From CAZUMH01 sp964621645 (GTDB taxonomy: Bacteria; Zhuqueibacterota; QNDG01; JAGLOF01), in contig CAZUMH010000005.1 of the NCBI GenBank assembly GCA_964621645.1, positions 9,414 to 73,413 of the forward strand: 64,000 nucleotides of DNA, read 5' to 3'. Positions 18,408-27,309 of this stretch are shown here, in pieces. Below the pieces are notes generated by a model. That model worked only from the letters and a program-made list of their open reading frames with translations, was not told the origin of the DNA and searched no databases. A program made the position numbers and the translations under genes. How positions within the stretch are numbered: position 1 is the stretch's first letter; each line of letters begins with the position of its first letter.

Positions 18408-20546
18408 ATGAAAAAGACAGGTGCGCTTACCGGTATTCTCATCTGCCTGGTTTTATGCCGGCCTGGGTACGCCCAGAAAATCGACATCACAGCCCGGCTG
18501 GTTCAGCATGAACCGTCCCGGGACACTGACGCACTGCAATACACGGTACGATTGGCGTTCGATCTCGACAAGAAAGAGTTCCACGGCAGCAACACAGTCA
18601 CCATGGTCTCGCTTCGGGACGGTCTCGGCAGCATCTCGCTGAATGCGGTCGATCTCACTGTCGAGAAGATCACCGGCGTCAGGGACAGGAATCTCGCGTT
18701 CTCATATCGAGACGATACGCTGCATATCGTTCTGCCGCATCCAGCGGCGTTCGGCGACACGCTGAGAATGACCATATGGTACCACGGATCCGATCCTGAA
18801 AAGGGGCTCTATTTTGATGACAGCACCGGCCGCCATCCTCAGGTCGTGACCACAGACTCCTGGCCGGACGAGGCCCGCTACTGGTTTCCCTGTTACGACT
18901 ACCCCCATGACAAGGCGGCCCAGGAGATGATCATCACGGTCAAAGAAGGCCTCAAGGTGCTCTCCAACGGAAAACTGATCGGCGTGACAAAGGACAGTGA
19001 GGCACATACGGCGACCTGGCATTACCTTCAGAAACACCCCCACTCCACCTATCTCTCGATGCTCGCTATCGGTCCCTATACGGTCATCGAGGATTCCCTG
19101 GGATCGCTGCCGGTCCATTACTGGGTCTATCCCCGGGATGCTGAAAACGGGCGCCGGATATTCGCCAATACACCCAAAATAATCGCATTCTACAGCAATC
19201 TGTATGACTTCCCCTATCCCTGGGACAAGTATGACCAGGTGGTCAGCCCCCGTCAGGGCGGGGGGGCAGAAGCAACCTCCGCCACCATTCTCGGTGAAGG
19301 GGTCATCTATGACCGCCGGGCGGAACAGGATTTTTCCTGGGAACGGATCATCGCCCATGAGACGGCCCATCAATGGTGGGGTGATCTGATCACCCTGCGA
19401 TCCTGGGAGCATACCTGGATGAACGAAGGATTCGGCACCTATTCCGACTATCTCTATACCCGGTTCTCCTCGGGAGATGATGAGGGTGCCATCGACCTGC
19501 TTGACAAAAAAAATCAATATCTGAATGAGGCTCATAACCGGTACATGCGCCCCATTGTCTGCACTCACTATAATCAGCCTCAGGACAATTTCGACAGCCA
19601 CACCTACCCGAAAGCGGCGGCGGTGCTGCATATGCTTCGGTTCGTACTGGGAGACAAACCCTTCTTCAAGACACTCAGCTATTTCCTGCACCGGCATGCC
19701 TTTATGGCCGTGGATACCCACGATTTCATGGCCGCCGTCAAAGAGGTGACCGGACGCAATCTTGACTGGTTTTTTAACCAGTGGATCTTCAAACCGGGAC
19801 ACCCTGTCTTTGACATCTCATATGAGTATGATCCCGGCCCTGGACAGATCACCCTGAAAGTGCAGCAGGTTCAGGATACATCGCTGGGCATACCGGTTTA
19901 CCGGATGCCGGTGCGGATCGGTGTCGTGACCGCCCGGGGGAAGAAGGTCAGTGAAATTTGGCTTTCAAAAGCTGAAGAGACCTTCACCATTCCCGTCGCG
20001 GATGCGCCCCGGCTGGTCAGATTCGATGAAGGCAACTATCTGCTGAAAGAGTGGACGTTCCGAAAGACAGTCACCGAGCTGCTCTACCAGCTGCAGCATG
20101 ATGATGTGATCGGCCGGCAGTGGGCGGCCGCTCAATTGGCACCATTCGCGGAGAATAAAAATGTAAGCCGGACTCTCGCCAAAGCAGCATATGAAGATTC
20201 CTTCTGGGCGGTCAGGCAGCAGGCGGCGGAATCGCTGGGGACCATCGAATCCGGAGAAACGGTATCCCTGTTTAAAAAGCTGGCGGCCGATCCCGATTCC
20301 CGGGTGCGGACAACCGCGCTGAATCTGCTGGCCGGTACGGGTGACTGGACGCTGATACCCTTTTTTAAATCCCGGTTTGCCAAGGATGACAGCTACCGGG
20401 CCCAGGCCGCAATCCTGCGGGCAATCGGAAAATGCGGCAGTGGGGCGGACCTCCCCTTCCTCAAACAGGCGGCATCCCTCCCATCGTACCGGGACATATT
20501 GAAACATGCCGCCGAAGGAGCCGTGAAGCAGATTTCCGGCAGCTGA
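18408..20546 (+). CDS. Exported M1 family aminopeptidase with C-terminal HEAT-like repeats
   Basis: This 712-residue zinc aminopeptidase has a signal peptide (cleavage near YAQK), a beta-sandwich N-domain and a thermolysin-like domain. The zinc site is HETAH (317-321) with Glu340 in MNEGFGTY, the M1 spacing. The usual GAMEN exopeptidase loop appears as GGGAEATS. Residues about 555-710 are helical and repeat-like (AAAQLAPFAENKNVSR, AAESLGTIESG), which suggests HEAT/armadillo-type repeats. The ATG at 18408 is preferred because AAAGG lies 7 bp upstream and the signal peptide begins there; an in-frame ATG at 18393 overlaps the previous stop. It probably acts with the neighbouring Xaa-Pro aminopeptidase on peptides in the periplasm. 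Confidence 0.88.
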   Translation: MKKTGALTGILICLVLCRPGYAQKIDITARLVQHEPSRDTDALQYTVRLAFDLDKKEFHGSNTVTMVSLRDGLGSISLNAVDLTVEKITGVRDRNLAFSYRDDTLHIVLPHPAAFGDTLRMTIWYHGSDPEKGLYFDDSTGRHPQVVTTDSWPDEARYWFPCYDYPHDKAAQEMIITVKEGLKVLSNGKLIGVTKDSEAHTATWHYLQKHPHSTYLSMLAIGPYTVIEDSLGSLPVHYWVYPRDAENGRRIFANTPKIIAFYSNLYDFPYPWDKYDQVVSPRQGGGAEATSATILGEGVIYDRRAEQDFSWERIIAHETAHQWWGDLITLRSWEHTWMNEGFGTYSDYLYTRFSSGDDEGAIDLLDKKNQYLNEAHNRYMRPIVCTHYNQPQDNFDSHTYPKAAAVLHMLRFVLGDKPFFKTLSYFLHRHAFMAVDTHDFMAAVKEVTGRNLDWFFNQWIFKPGHPVFDISYEYDPGPGQITLKVQQVQDTSLGIPVYRMPVRIGVVTARGKKVSEIWLSKAEETFTIPVADAPRLVRFDEGNYLLKEWTFRKTVTELLYQLQHDDVIGRQWAAAQLAPFAENKNVSRTLAKAAYEDSFWAVRQQAAESLGTIESGETVSLFKKLAADPDSRVRTTALNLLAGTGDWTLIPFFKSRFAKDDSYRAQAAILRAIGKCGSGADLPFLKQAASLPSYRDILKHAAEGAVKQISGS

Positions 20547-20568
20547 ACCTCGAACAAGAGGGATCCCT

Positions 20569-22098
20569 ATGAACCCACTGAACAGCAGCAGTACAAACCA
20601 GCGATTTACATCCCGAATCGGATTTCTCCTCAGCGTTATCGGAATTGCCGTCGGCACCGGCAACATCTGGAGATTTCCCCGCATCGCCGCCCAGAACGGG
20701 TCGGAGACAGGCTCGGGTGCGTTCCTCATTGCCTGGGCCATTTTCCTCTGTCTCTGGAGCATTCCGCTGGTGATCGCGGAGTACGCCCTGGGCCGGAAAA
20801 ACAGAATGGGAGTCGTGGGCACCATCGCCAAAGCGGCCGGAGAAAAGTTCGCCTGGATGGGCGCCTTTATGACCTTCGTGACCACGGCCATCACGTTCTT
20901 CTACTCGGTTGTCGTCGGCTGGTGTATTTACTATTTCGTGCAAATGCTCACCCGCCCCCTGCCGATGGACACTGAAACAGCAATGTCTGTCTGGAACAGC
21001 TACCAAGCTGGCGGCTGGCCCCTATTGACGCACGCGGTTGTCATGATGATCGGCGGCTGGGCGATCTGGCGGGGAGTCGCTTCCATAGAAAAGATCAACA
21101 AGGTGCTGATCCCCCTTCTCTTCGGTATTATCATTATCTCCGTCATCCGGGCCCTCACTATGCACGGCGCCTGGGACGGCGTTTCGTTTTTGTTTAAAAC
21201 GGACTGGAGCCAGCTGACGAAACCCCGCATCTGGATGGAAGCGCTGACCCAGAACGCCTGGGACGTCGGCGCCGGCTGGGGACTGTTCCTCACCTATGCC
21301 GCCTACCTGAAACGGGAACACGGCCTGGTGAAAAACGCTTTCCTGACACCGGTGGCCAACAATGCGGTCTCTCTCCTGGCCGCCATGATGGTCTTCGGAA
21401 CCGTGTTTGCGGTTCTGCAGACAGACATGGGGATGGCCAAACCCGAAATTCTCAAAATCATGAAAACCAGCGGACCGGCCTCCACCGGCCTGACATTCAT
21501 CTGGATGCCCCAGCTCTTTGCCCGCATGGTTATGGGACGCCCCCTGGCCGTGCTCTTTTTCCTCGGTCTGATGTTCGCGGGATTTTCCTCGCTCATCGCC
21601 CAGCTGGAACTGCCGGTACGGGTGTTTATCGATGCCGGCATGAAGCGGAAAAAAGCGATCCTCACGATCATCGGTGTCAGTTTTCTCTTTGGCATTCCCT
21701 CCGCGGTGAACCTGAATATTCTCAAGAATCAGGATTTCGTCTGGGGCTACGCCCTGATCATCTCCGGCGCCCTCGTGGCCGTTGCCGTGCACCGCTACGG
21801 CACGGAAAAACTCCGCAGGGAGGAACTGACGGGAAATGCGGGGGACTGGAACCTCGGCCGCTGGTGGAATTATGTACTGACACTGTTCATTCCCGTCGGC
21901 GCCGTGATTCTGCTCGTCTGGTGGCTGGTGCAGGATGCGGTTCCCGGCCGCTGGTACAACCCCCTTGATCCGACAAGCGTCATGAACTGCCTGCTGCAGT
22001 GGGCCCTGGTGATAACGGTGCTGCTTTTCATCGGCCGCCGGCTGGCGAGGCGGACGCTTGCCGGAACAGCCGCTCCTGAACATAAAGAGGAAGAATAG
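20569..22098 (+). CDS. Neurotransmitter:sodium symporter (SNF) family transporter
   Basis: This 509-residue, highly hydrophobic protein has about 11-12 membrane segments. Its N-terminal signature FLLSVIGIAVGTGNIWRFP is the unwound TM1 region that binds Na+ and substrate in the NSS (LeuT/SNF) family. Members co-transport Na+ with amino acids or related amines. The immediate context, directly after three exported peptidases and before a GH127 enzyme, suggests uptake of amino acids released by those peptidases; this is inference. A GAGGGA site precedes the ATG. It is the only transporter in the glycosidase/peptidase run. Confidence 0.9.
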   Translation: MNPLNSSSTNQRFTSRIGFLLSVIGIAVGTGNIWRFPRIAAQNGSETGSGAFLIAWAIFLCLWSIPLVIAEYALGRKNRMGVVGTIAKAAGEKFAWMGAFMTFVTTAITFFYSVVVGWCIYYFVQMLTRPLPMDTETAMSVWNSYQAGGWPLLTHAVVMMIGGWAIWRGVASIEKINKVLIPLLFGIIIISVIRALTMHGAWDGVSFLFKTDWSQLTKPRIWMEALTQNAWDVGAGWGLFLTYAAYLKREHGLVKNAFLTPVANNAVSLLAAMMVFGTVFAVLQTDMGMAKPEILKIMKTSGPASTGLTFIWMPQLFARMVMGRPLAVLFFLGLMFAGFSSLIAQLELPVRVFIDAGMKRKKAILTIIGVSFLFGIPSAVNLNILKNQDFVWGYALIISGALVAVAVHRYGTEKLRREELTGNAGDWNLGRWWNYVLTLFIPVGAVILLVWWLVQDAVPGRWYNPLDPTSVMNCLLQWALVITVLLFIGRRLARRTLAGTAAPEHKEEE

Positions 22099-22133
22099 CC
22101 TTCAGCATACCCACGACCACAAGGAGTACTCCC

Positions 22134-24074
22134 ATGAACCGTCACATCGAAACGGCGGCCCGGCTGCTGCTCATTGTCAGTATCCTCAGCGTTGGCTGCA
22201 GTTCCAGGCAGGGGAGGGATTACCCGATCACTCCGGTTCCCTTCAACCGGGTGACCATCACCGACGATTTCTGGCAGCCCCGCATCGAGACCAACCGCCG
22301 GGTTACTATCCCGTATGAATTCAGGATGTGCGAGGAGACCGGCCGCATCGACAATCTGCGCAAGGCGGCGGGATTGATGGACGGGCCCTATCTGGGACGG
22401 CGTTTCAACGACTCAGATGTGTTCAAGGCCATGGAGGCGGCCTCCTACTCTCTGACGCAGCATCCGGATCCGAAGCTGGAAGCGCTCATGGACTCCCTGG
22501 TGACCCTTATCGGGCAGGCCCAGGAGGAGGACGGCTATCTCTATTCGGCGCGGACCGTTGATCCGGACAACCCGGCCCCGGGAGCCGGCAGCGAACGCTG
22601 GATACATCTGCAGGGCAGCCACGAACTCTACAATGTGGGGCATATGTATGAAGCCGCTGTCGCCTACTGGCAGGCCACCGGCAAACGGGCCTTCCTTGAT
22701 ATCGCCCTGAAAAATGCCGATCTCATCGATTCCGTGTTTGGACCCGGCAAACAGCGGGACACTCCCGGCCACCAGGAGATCGAGATCGGACTGGGCAAGC
22801 TCTTTCGGGTCACCGGGGAAAAGAAGTATCTCGACCTGGCGAAATTTTTCCTGGACCAGCGCGGCCGGGAACACGACAGCGAGCCCTATCCCGACTCGTC
22901 GATCTACGCCATCTACAACGGCCGCCCCTATAAACAGGATCACCTCCCCGTGCTGGAACAGCGGGAGGCGGTGGGACACGCGGTGCGTGCGGCTTACATG
23001 TATTCGGGTATGGCCGATATCGCCGCTCTGGCCGGGGAGAAGTCCTATGTCGCGGCAATCGACTGGCTCTGGGAAGATGTGGTCCGCGGCAAGCTCTACC
23101 TCACCGGCGGCATCGGCGCCCGCCACACCAGCGAAGCATTCGGCGATGCCTACGAGCTTCCCAACCGGGAGGCTTACACCGAGACCTGCGCCTCGGTCGG
23201 CAACGTGCTCTGGAACCTTCGCATGTTCCTCATGAAGGGGGAATCAAAATATATCGATGTCCTGGAGCGGACACTCTACAACGGGCTCCTCTCCGGGGTC
23301 TCATTCAGCGGGGACCGCTTTTTCTATCAGAATCCCCTGGAATCAACGGGAGGCTACGAACGCAGCGGCTGGTTCGACTGTGCCTGCTGTCCTCCCAATA
23401 TCGCCCGCTTTCTGCCCTCGCTTTCCGGATATATGTACGGGCAGCGGGACGAGGAGATCTTCGTCAACCTCTACATCAGCAGCACGGCCTCGCTGGAGGT
23501 GGGTGGTGTTCCGGTAACGCTCACCCAGGAGACTGATTATCCCTGGCAGGGAGGAATCAGCATCAGCGTTGATCCGCGGCAGCCCCTGCGAATGACCATG
23601 GCCCTGCGACTGCCCGGCTGGGCGCACAACCAACCGGTGCCTGGAGATCTCTATACCTTCGAAAACGTCATAGATGACACTCCCCTCCTCACAGTCAACG
23701 GAGAGGAGGTAGCTGCGGATGTCAGGGATGGGTATCTCCGCGTCACCCGCACGTGGCGGAGCGGGGACACTATCGAACTGGCGCTGCCTATGCCCGTACG
23801 CAGGGTGCGGTCACATCCGGCGGTAGTGCCCGATCGCGGCAGGGTCGCTCTGGAAAGGGGACCGCTGGTCTACTGTCTGGAAGAGACGGATAACGGCCCG
23901 GATGTACTGGAGAGTGTCCTCTCACCCGGAGCGAATCTGCAGGCCGTATTCAAACCCGATCTGCTGCAAGGGGTCATGACCATTGAAGCCGGCACCCTTA
24001 CCGCGATCCCCTATTACGCCTGGGCCAACCGGGGCGCTGGGAAGATGACTGTCTGGATCCGGGAAGGAGAGTAG
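22134..24074 (+). CDS. GH127 family beta-L-arabinofuranosidase homologue, lipoprotein
   Basis: This 646-residue lipoprotein (ILSVGC lipobox) has the complete GH127 signature: Glu350 and Cys352 in TETCAS, and Cys418-Cys419 in CACCPPN. It matches the homologue near 12.5 kb almost throughout, including PFNRVTITDDFWQPRIETNR and GHQEIEIGLGKLFRVTGEKK, which indicates a duplication within the locus. A DHLPVLEQREAVGHAVRAAYMY segment marks the barrel core. An AAGGAG site fixes the ATG. It is probably the last gene of the main run; a 467-bp non-coding stretch with inverted repeats follows. Confidence 0.9.
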   Translation: MNRHIETAARLLLIVSILSVGCSSRQGRDYPITPVPFNRVTITDDFWQPRIETNRRVTIPYEFRMCEETGRIDNLRKAAGLMDGPYLGRRFNDSDVFKAMEAASYSLTQHPDPKLEALMDSLVTLIGQAQEEDGYLYSARTVDPDNPAPGAGSERWIHLQGSHELYNVGHMYEAAVAYWQATGKRAFLDIALKNADLIDSVFGPGKQRDTPGHQEIEIGLGKLFRVTGEKKYLDLAKFFLDQRGREHDSEPYPDSSIYAIYNGRPYKQDHLPVLEQREAVGHAVRAAYMYSGMADIAALAGEKSYVAAIDWLWEDVVRGKLYLTGGIGARHTSEAFGDAYELPNREAYTETCASVGNVLWNLRMFLMKGESKYIDVLERTLYNGLLSGVSFSGDRFFYQNPLESTGGYERSGWFDCACCPPNIARFLPSLSGYMYGQRDEEIFVNLYISSTASLEVGGVPVTLTQETDYPWQGGISISVDPRQPLRMTMALRLPGWAHNQPVPGDLYTFENVIDDTPLLTVNGEEVAADVRDGYLRVTRTWRSGDTIELALPMPVRRVRSHPAVVPDRGRVALERGPLVYCLEETDNGPDVLESVLSPGANLQAVFKPDLLQGVMTIEAGTLTAIPYYAWANRGAGKMTVWIREGE

Positions 24075-24126
24075 TTATTTCTTCGCATATTGTCACCACG
24101 AACACCGGCAGAGCCGGCCAGGTATG

Positions 24127-24151
24127 CGTTCCCACCCAGAGGATGGGAACG
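24127..24151. repeat. Short palindrome of the CGTTCCCA...TGGGAACG type
   Basis: Arms CGTTCCCA and TGGGAACG (8 bp, perfect) enclose a 9-nt loop. Palindromes of this kind occur as dispersed repeats in many bacterial genomes. This is the only copy I see in the window. It could double as a transcript-end hairpin after the GH127 gene. Confidence 0.55.
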
Positions 24152-24253
24152 AGAAAAATGCTTAAAATACTCAGGATAAATGAAAAAGCAACTAATTTTC
24201 TTTTTCTCTGGCATTAGGGAAATGGCGTAAAAAAAATTTTATTGGATTGCCGT

Positions 24254-24337
24254 TAAAAAAGGGAAACTGTCTGAGTCCCGATTTTCATTAAAAAAATCTA
24301 TAATAAGCTAAATCGGGACGAGTTTTTCCCTTTTAGG
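24254..24337. repeat. Long imperfect inverted repeat
   Basis: A perfect 10-bp stem, GTCCCGATTT (24275-24284) against AAATCGGGAC (24310-24319), is flanked outward by a second matching layer, AAAGGGAAAC against GTTTTTCCCTTTT. Together they form an ~84-bp foldback with an AT-rich centre. The shape resembles a miniature foldback or REP doublet rather than a simple terminator. Confidence 0.5.
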
Positions 24338-24374
24338 CAAGACAATGAAATTTTTAGCCATTTCTCGTCGCCTT

Positions 24375-24410
24375 GATTTTTTGGTTCTTTTGCATCAAGG
24401 CAAAAGAACT
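24375..24410. repeat. Hairpin related to those in the 59-61 kb repeats
   Basis: GTTCTTTTGC (24384-24393) pairs perfectly with GCAAAAGAAC (24400-24409) across a 6-nt loop and is preceded by GATTTTTTG. The same arrangement, GTTCTTTTTG or GTCCTTTTT arms after a run of T, occurs in both structured repeats near 59.3 and 60.9 kb. It is probably another dispersed copy of that hairpin module. Confidence 0.5.
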
Positions 24411-24541
24411 ATAATCATTGATGTCGGATCTGTGCTCGCTTAAAGGAAAGGCCCCTATATATCGATTCTTGACCTTCAGCGGTCAAAGACCGCCAGCTTA
24501 TATAGATGTACTCCCGACAATATAATCCAAGGAGACCCATC

Positions 24542-26227
24542 ATGCACTCCCGTATCACAGCACCGGCCGTATTCCTTCTCATCATCTGGATAGCGACCGC
24601 AGCCGCCCAATCCGCCCTCGAACCCATGCTCATCCGCTACACCGCGGACCGCTCCATCATGCGCCGCACCTATGACCTCCCCTTTTACCAGCCGCATCAG
24701 GTGCGCTGGCAGCAGTTCTACCGAGATTGGGAGAAGGCCCTGAAAGCCGTCTCCTTTGACAGCCTCGACCAGGACGGCCGCGTCGACTGGCTGCTTTTCG
24801 AAAACCTGCTCACCTACGAACAGCAGATGCTGCGGGACAACACAGTAACGGAGGCGACGCTGGAACCGCTGCTTCCTTTCGCATCCACCGTCATTTTTCT
24901 TGAGGAGAACCGCCGCACCGGACGGACTCCGGACGCACGGACAATGGCCGACTCACTGACCGCCGTCACCACCGGTATCAACGGCATGGCATCAGGTTTT
25001 GAGGGCCGTAACATCCCCATCCCGACCCTGCGGGAGGTGCGCTCCTACTGCCGTCGTCTTCACTCGCTGCTGAAGGACTGGTATGAATTCTATAACGGCT
25101 ACGATCCGCTCTTCACCTGGTGGATGGAGCGCCCCTGGGACGCCTCTGAAAAAGCGTTCACTGCTCTGCAAGAAGAACTGGACCGCCGGATCGGACAAAC
25201 GGACGCCAAGGGGCAGCGGCCCATTGTCGGAAACCCAATCGGCAAATCCGGCCTGGAGAGGGAACTCCGCCTCTCCCTCATCGCCGATTCTCCCCGGGAG
25301 CTGATCGATATCGGCCGGCGGGAATACGCCTGGTGCGAACGGGAGATGGTAAAGGCCTCCCGGGAGCTGGGGTACGGCGATGACTGGCTGAAGGCGCTGG
25401 AGCACGTTAAATCGCTTCATCTGGATCCCGGAGAACAGCCCGCCCTCATCCGGCAGCAGGCCTGGGAAGCGACCGCATTTGTCGAGGATCATGATCTGAT
25501 CACCGTTCCGGAGCTCGCAAAAGAGACCTGGAAAGTGGGGATGATGTCCCCGCGCAGGCAGCTGGTCAACCCCTTCTTCACCGGCGGCGAGTACATCAGT
25601 GTCTCGTTCCCCACCAACACCATGGAACACGACCAGAAGATCATGAGCATGCGGGGAAACAACCCCCATTTCTGCCGGGCAACCGTGCACCATGAACTGA
25701 TTCCCGGGCACCATCTGCAGGGATTCATGACCAGCCGCTACAAACCCTACCGGCGCATCTTCGCCACCCCCTTCTGGCTGGAAGGCTGGCCCCTGCACTG
25801 GGAAATGCTGCTTTGGGATCTCGATTTTGCCCGGGGTCCCGAGGACCGCATGGGCATGCTTTTCTGGCGCATTCACCGGGCCGCGCGGATCATCTTCTCT
25901 CTCAGCTTTCATCTGGGAGAGATGACACCGCAGGAGTGTATCGATTTCCTCGTGGAGAAGGTGGGGCATGAGCCGGCAAACGCCGAAGCCGAAGTGCGCC
26001 GCAGCTTCGAGGAGGACTATCCGCCCCTCTACCAGGCCGCCTACCTTATCGGGGGACTGCAGCTGCGCTCCCTGTACGAGGAGTGCACCCGCTCGGGGAA
26101 ATACACGCCCAGGGAATTCCACGATGCGGTGATGCATGAAAATTCCATGCCCATTGCCATGCTGCGTGCGAAGCTGCTCGGTCTCGAGCTGAAGAAGAAT
26201 GAGATGCCCATGTGGGATTTTAAGTAA
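24542..26227 (+). CDS. DUF885 family exported metallopeptidase-like protein
   Basis: This 561-residue protein has a signal peptide (cleavage near AAAQS). It belongs to DUF885, a family of helical, M32/M2-like zinc carboxypeptidase relatives. The zinc motif is HELIPGHH (His384-Glu385, then His390-His391), followed by LEGWPLHWEMLLWD. The start at 24542 has AAGGAG 7 bp upstream and gives the signal peptide; an in-frame ATG at 24506 lacks such a site. With the S9, M24 and M1 enzymes it makes four exported peptidases in 20 kb. It is separated from the GH127 gene by a repeat-bearing gap and may have its own promoter. Confidence 0.82.
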   Translation: MHSRITAPAVFLLIIWIATAAAQSALEPMLIRYTADRSIMRRTYDLPFYQPHQVRWQQFYRDWEKALKAVSFDSLDQDGRVDWLLFENLLTYEQQMLRDNTVTEATLEPLLPFASTVIFLEENRRTGRTPDARTMADSLTAVTTGINGMASGFEGRNIPIPTLREVRSYCRRLHSLLKDWYEFYNGYDPLFTWWMERPWDASEKAFTALQEELDRRIGQTDAKGQRPIVGNPIGKSGLERELRLSLIADSPRELIDIGRREYAWCEREMVKASRELGYGDDWLKALEHVKSLHLDPGEQPALIRQQAWEATAFVEDHDLITVPELAKETWKVGMMSPRRQLVNPFFTGGEYISVSFPTNTMEHDQKIMSMRGNNPHFCRATVHHELIPGHHLQGFMTSRYKPYRRIFATPFWLEGWPLHWEMLLWDLDFARGPEDRMGMLFWRIHRAARIIFSLSFHLGEMTPQECIDFLVEKVGHEPANAEAEVRRSFEEDYPPLYQAAYLIGGLQLRSLYEECTRSGKYTPREFHDAVMHENSMPIAMLRAKLLGLELKKNEMPMWDFK

Positions 26228-26316
26228 CTGGATTTAGGAAGCCTATGGCGGATGGGAAAAGCGGCTGGTATTATTTTGAGACTGCCGTTCACGGGATTCT
26301 CTCTGGGGGAGTAAAA

Positions 26317-27279
26317 ATGGGAATAGGAGACAAACGGTCCGCAGCAATTTTCCTGCTTGCTGTATTCCTTTCAGGAAGCTGCAGGATCACGAATACGACG
26401 AGGGCGCCCGACAGCCCCTTCCTGGTTGTCCTCGGTATCGCCCAGGACGGCGGCTATCCCCATCCCGGCTGTGAAAAGGAGTGCTGCCGGCCCGCCTGGG
26501 GCAATCCTGCCCTGGGGAAAATGGTCGCCTGTCTGGGTCTGGTCGATCCAGCTGACAGCTGCTTTTGGCTCGTGGAAGCAACGCCGGATTTCGGCCGGCA
26601 GCTGCACCCGCTGCAACAGCTGGCTCCGGAGGGCAGCCGACTGGCCGGGATTATCGTCACCCACGCTCACATCGGCCACTACACCGGTCTCATGTACCTG
26701 GGCCGGGAGGCCATGGGTACCCGGGATGTACCGGTCTATGTTTTGCCCAGGATGGCTCGTTTCCTCAGTGAAAACGGCCCCTGGGATCAGCTCGTCCGGC
26801 TGAAAAATATCAAACTTGTGGAAATACAGGCAGGGTCCACCGCTCATCTTAATGAGCATTTTTGGATCAAACCCTTACTGGTGCCGCACCGGGACGAGTA
26901 CTCCGAGACGGCCGGGCTCATCATCGGCTCCGGCTCAAGCAAGGTACTCTTTGTGCCCGACATTGACAAATGGGAGCGCTGGTCCCTGCCGGTGGATTCT
27001 CTCGTCCGGGAAACGGACCTGGCCTTTCTGGACGGGACCTTCTTCGCGGCATCGGAAATTCCGGGACGCGATTTGTCGGAAATCCCCCATCCGCTGGTGC
27101 AGGAATCCATTGCCCGGTTCGAGAAACTGCCTCGGGACGCACGGGCACGGATTCACTTCATCCATCTGAATCATTCCAATCCGCTGCTCTGGCAAAGAGG
27201 TGAGGCGGCAGAAAGAGTACGGAAGGCCGGGCTGCATATCGCCCGGGAAAATGAGATCTTTCCGTTGGGAGGGGATTAA
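26317..27279 (+). CDS. PqqB-like MBL-fold lipoprotein
   Basis: This 320-residue protein begins with a lipoprotein signal (FLSGSC lipobox) when the ATG at 26317 is used. That start has GGGGGAG upstream, whereas an in-frame ATG at 26245 adds a non-signal extension. The body resembles the PqqB branch of MBL proteins: VLGIAQDGGYPHPGC at the start, then GIIVTHAHIGHYTGL. The usual Asp of HxHxDH is Gly here (HAHIGH). Downstream ligands PHRDEYS, VPDIDKW and IHLNHSN are present. No PQQ biosynthesis genes are nearby, so a role in cofactor synthesis is unlikely. Its substrate is unknown. It is convergent with the antiporter gene. Confidence 0.75.
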   Translation: MGIGDKRSAAIFLLAVFLSGSCRITNTTRAPDSPFLVVLGIAQDGGYPHPGCEKECCRPAWGNPALGKMVACLGLVDPADSCFWLVEATPDFGRQLHPLQQLAPEGSRLAGIIVTHAHIGHYTGLMYLGREAMGTRDVPVYVLPRMARFLSENGPWDQLVRLKNIKLVEIQAGSTAHLNEHFWIKPLLVPHRDEYSETAGLIIGSGSSKVLFVPDIDKWERWSLPVDSLVRETDLAFLDGTFFAASEIPGRDLSEIPHPLVQESIARFEKLPRDARARIHFIHLNHSNPLLWQRGEAAERVRKAGLHIARENEIFPLGGD

Positions 27280-27309
27280 AGGTCTCACTGTTGTATCCCA
27301 AGGATAGGC

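Larger units (their letters stand above)
24075..24541. other. Non-coding region with several inverted repeats
   Basis: This AT-rich stretch contains no convincing gene. It holds three separate inverted repeats, each listed on its own, and an AAGGAG ribosome binding site for the DUF885 gene at its end. It probably contains the end of the preceding transcript and the promoter of the next, but no clean -35/-10 pair stands out. Confidence 0.5.

Noticed and set aside
4545..24074. A SusC/SusD polysaccharide utilisation locus
   Set aside because: No TonB-dependent receptor, SusD-like protein or hybrid two-component regulator is present in the run.
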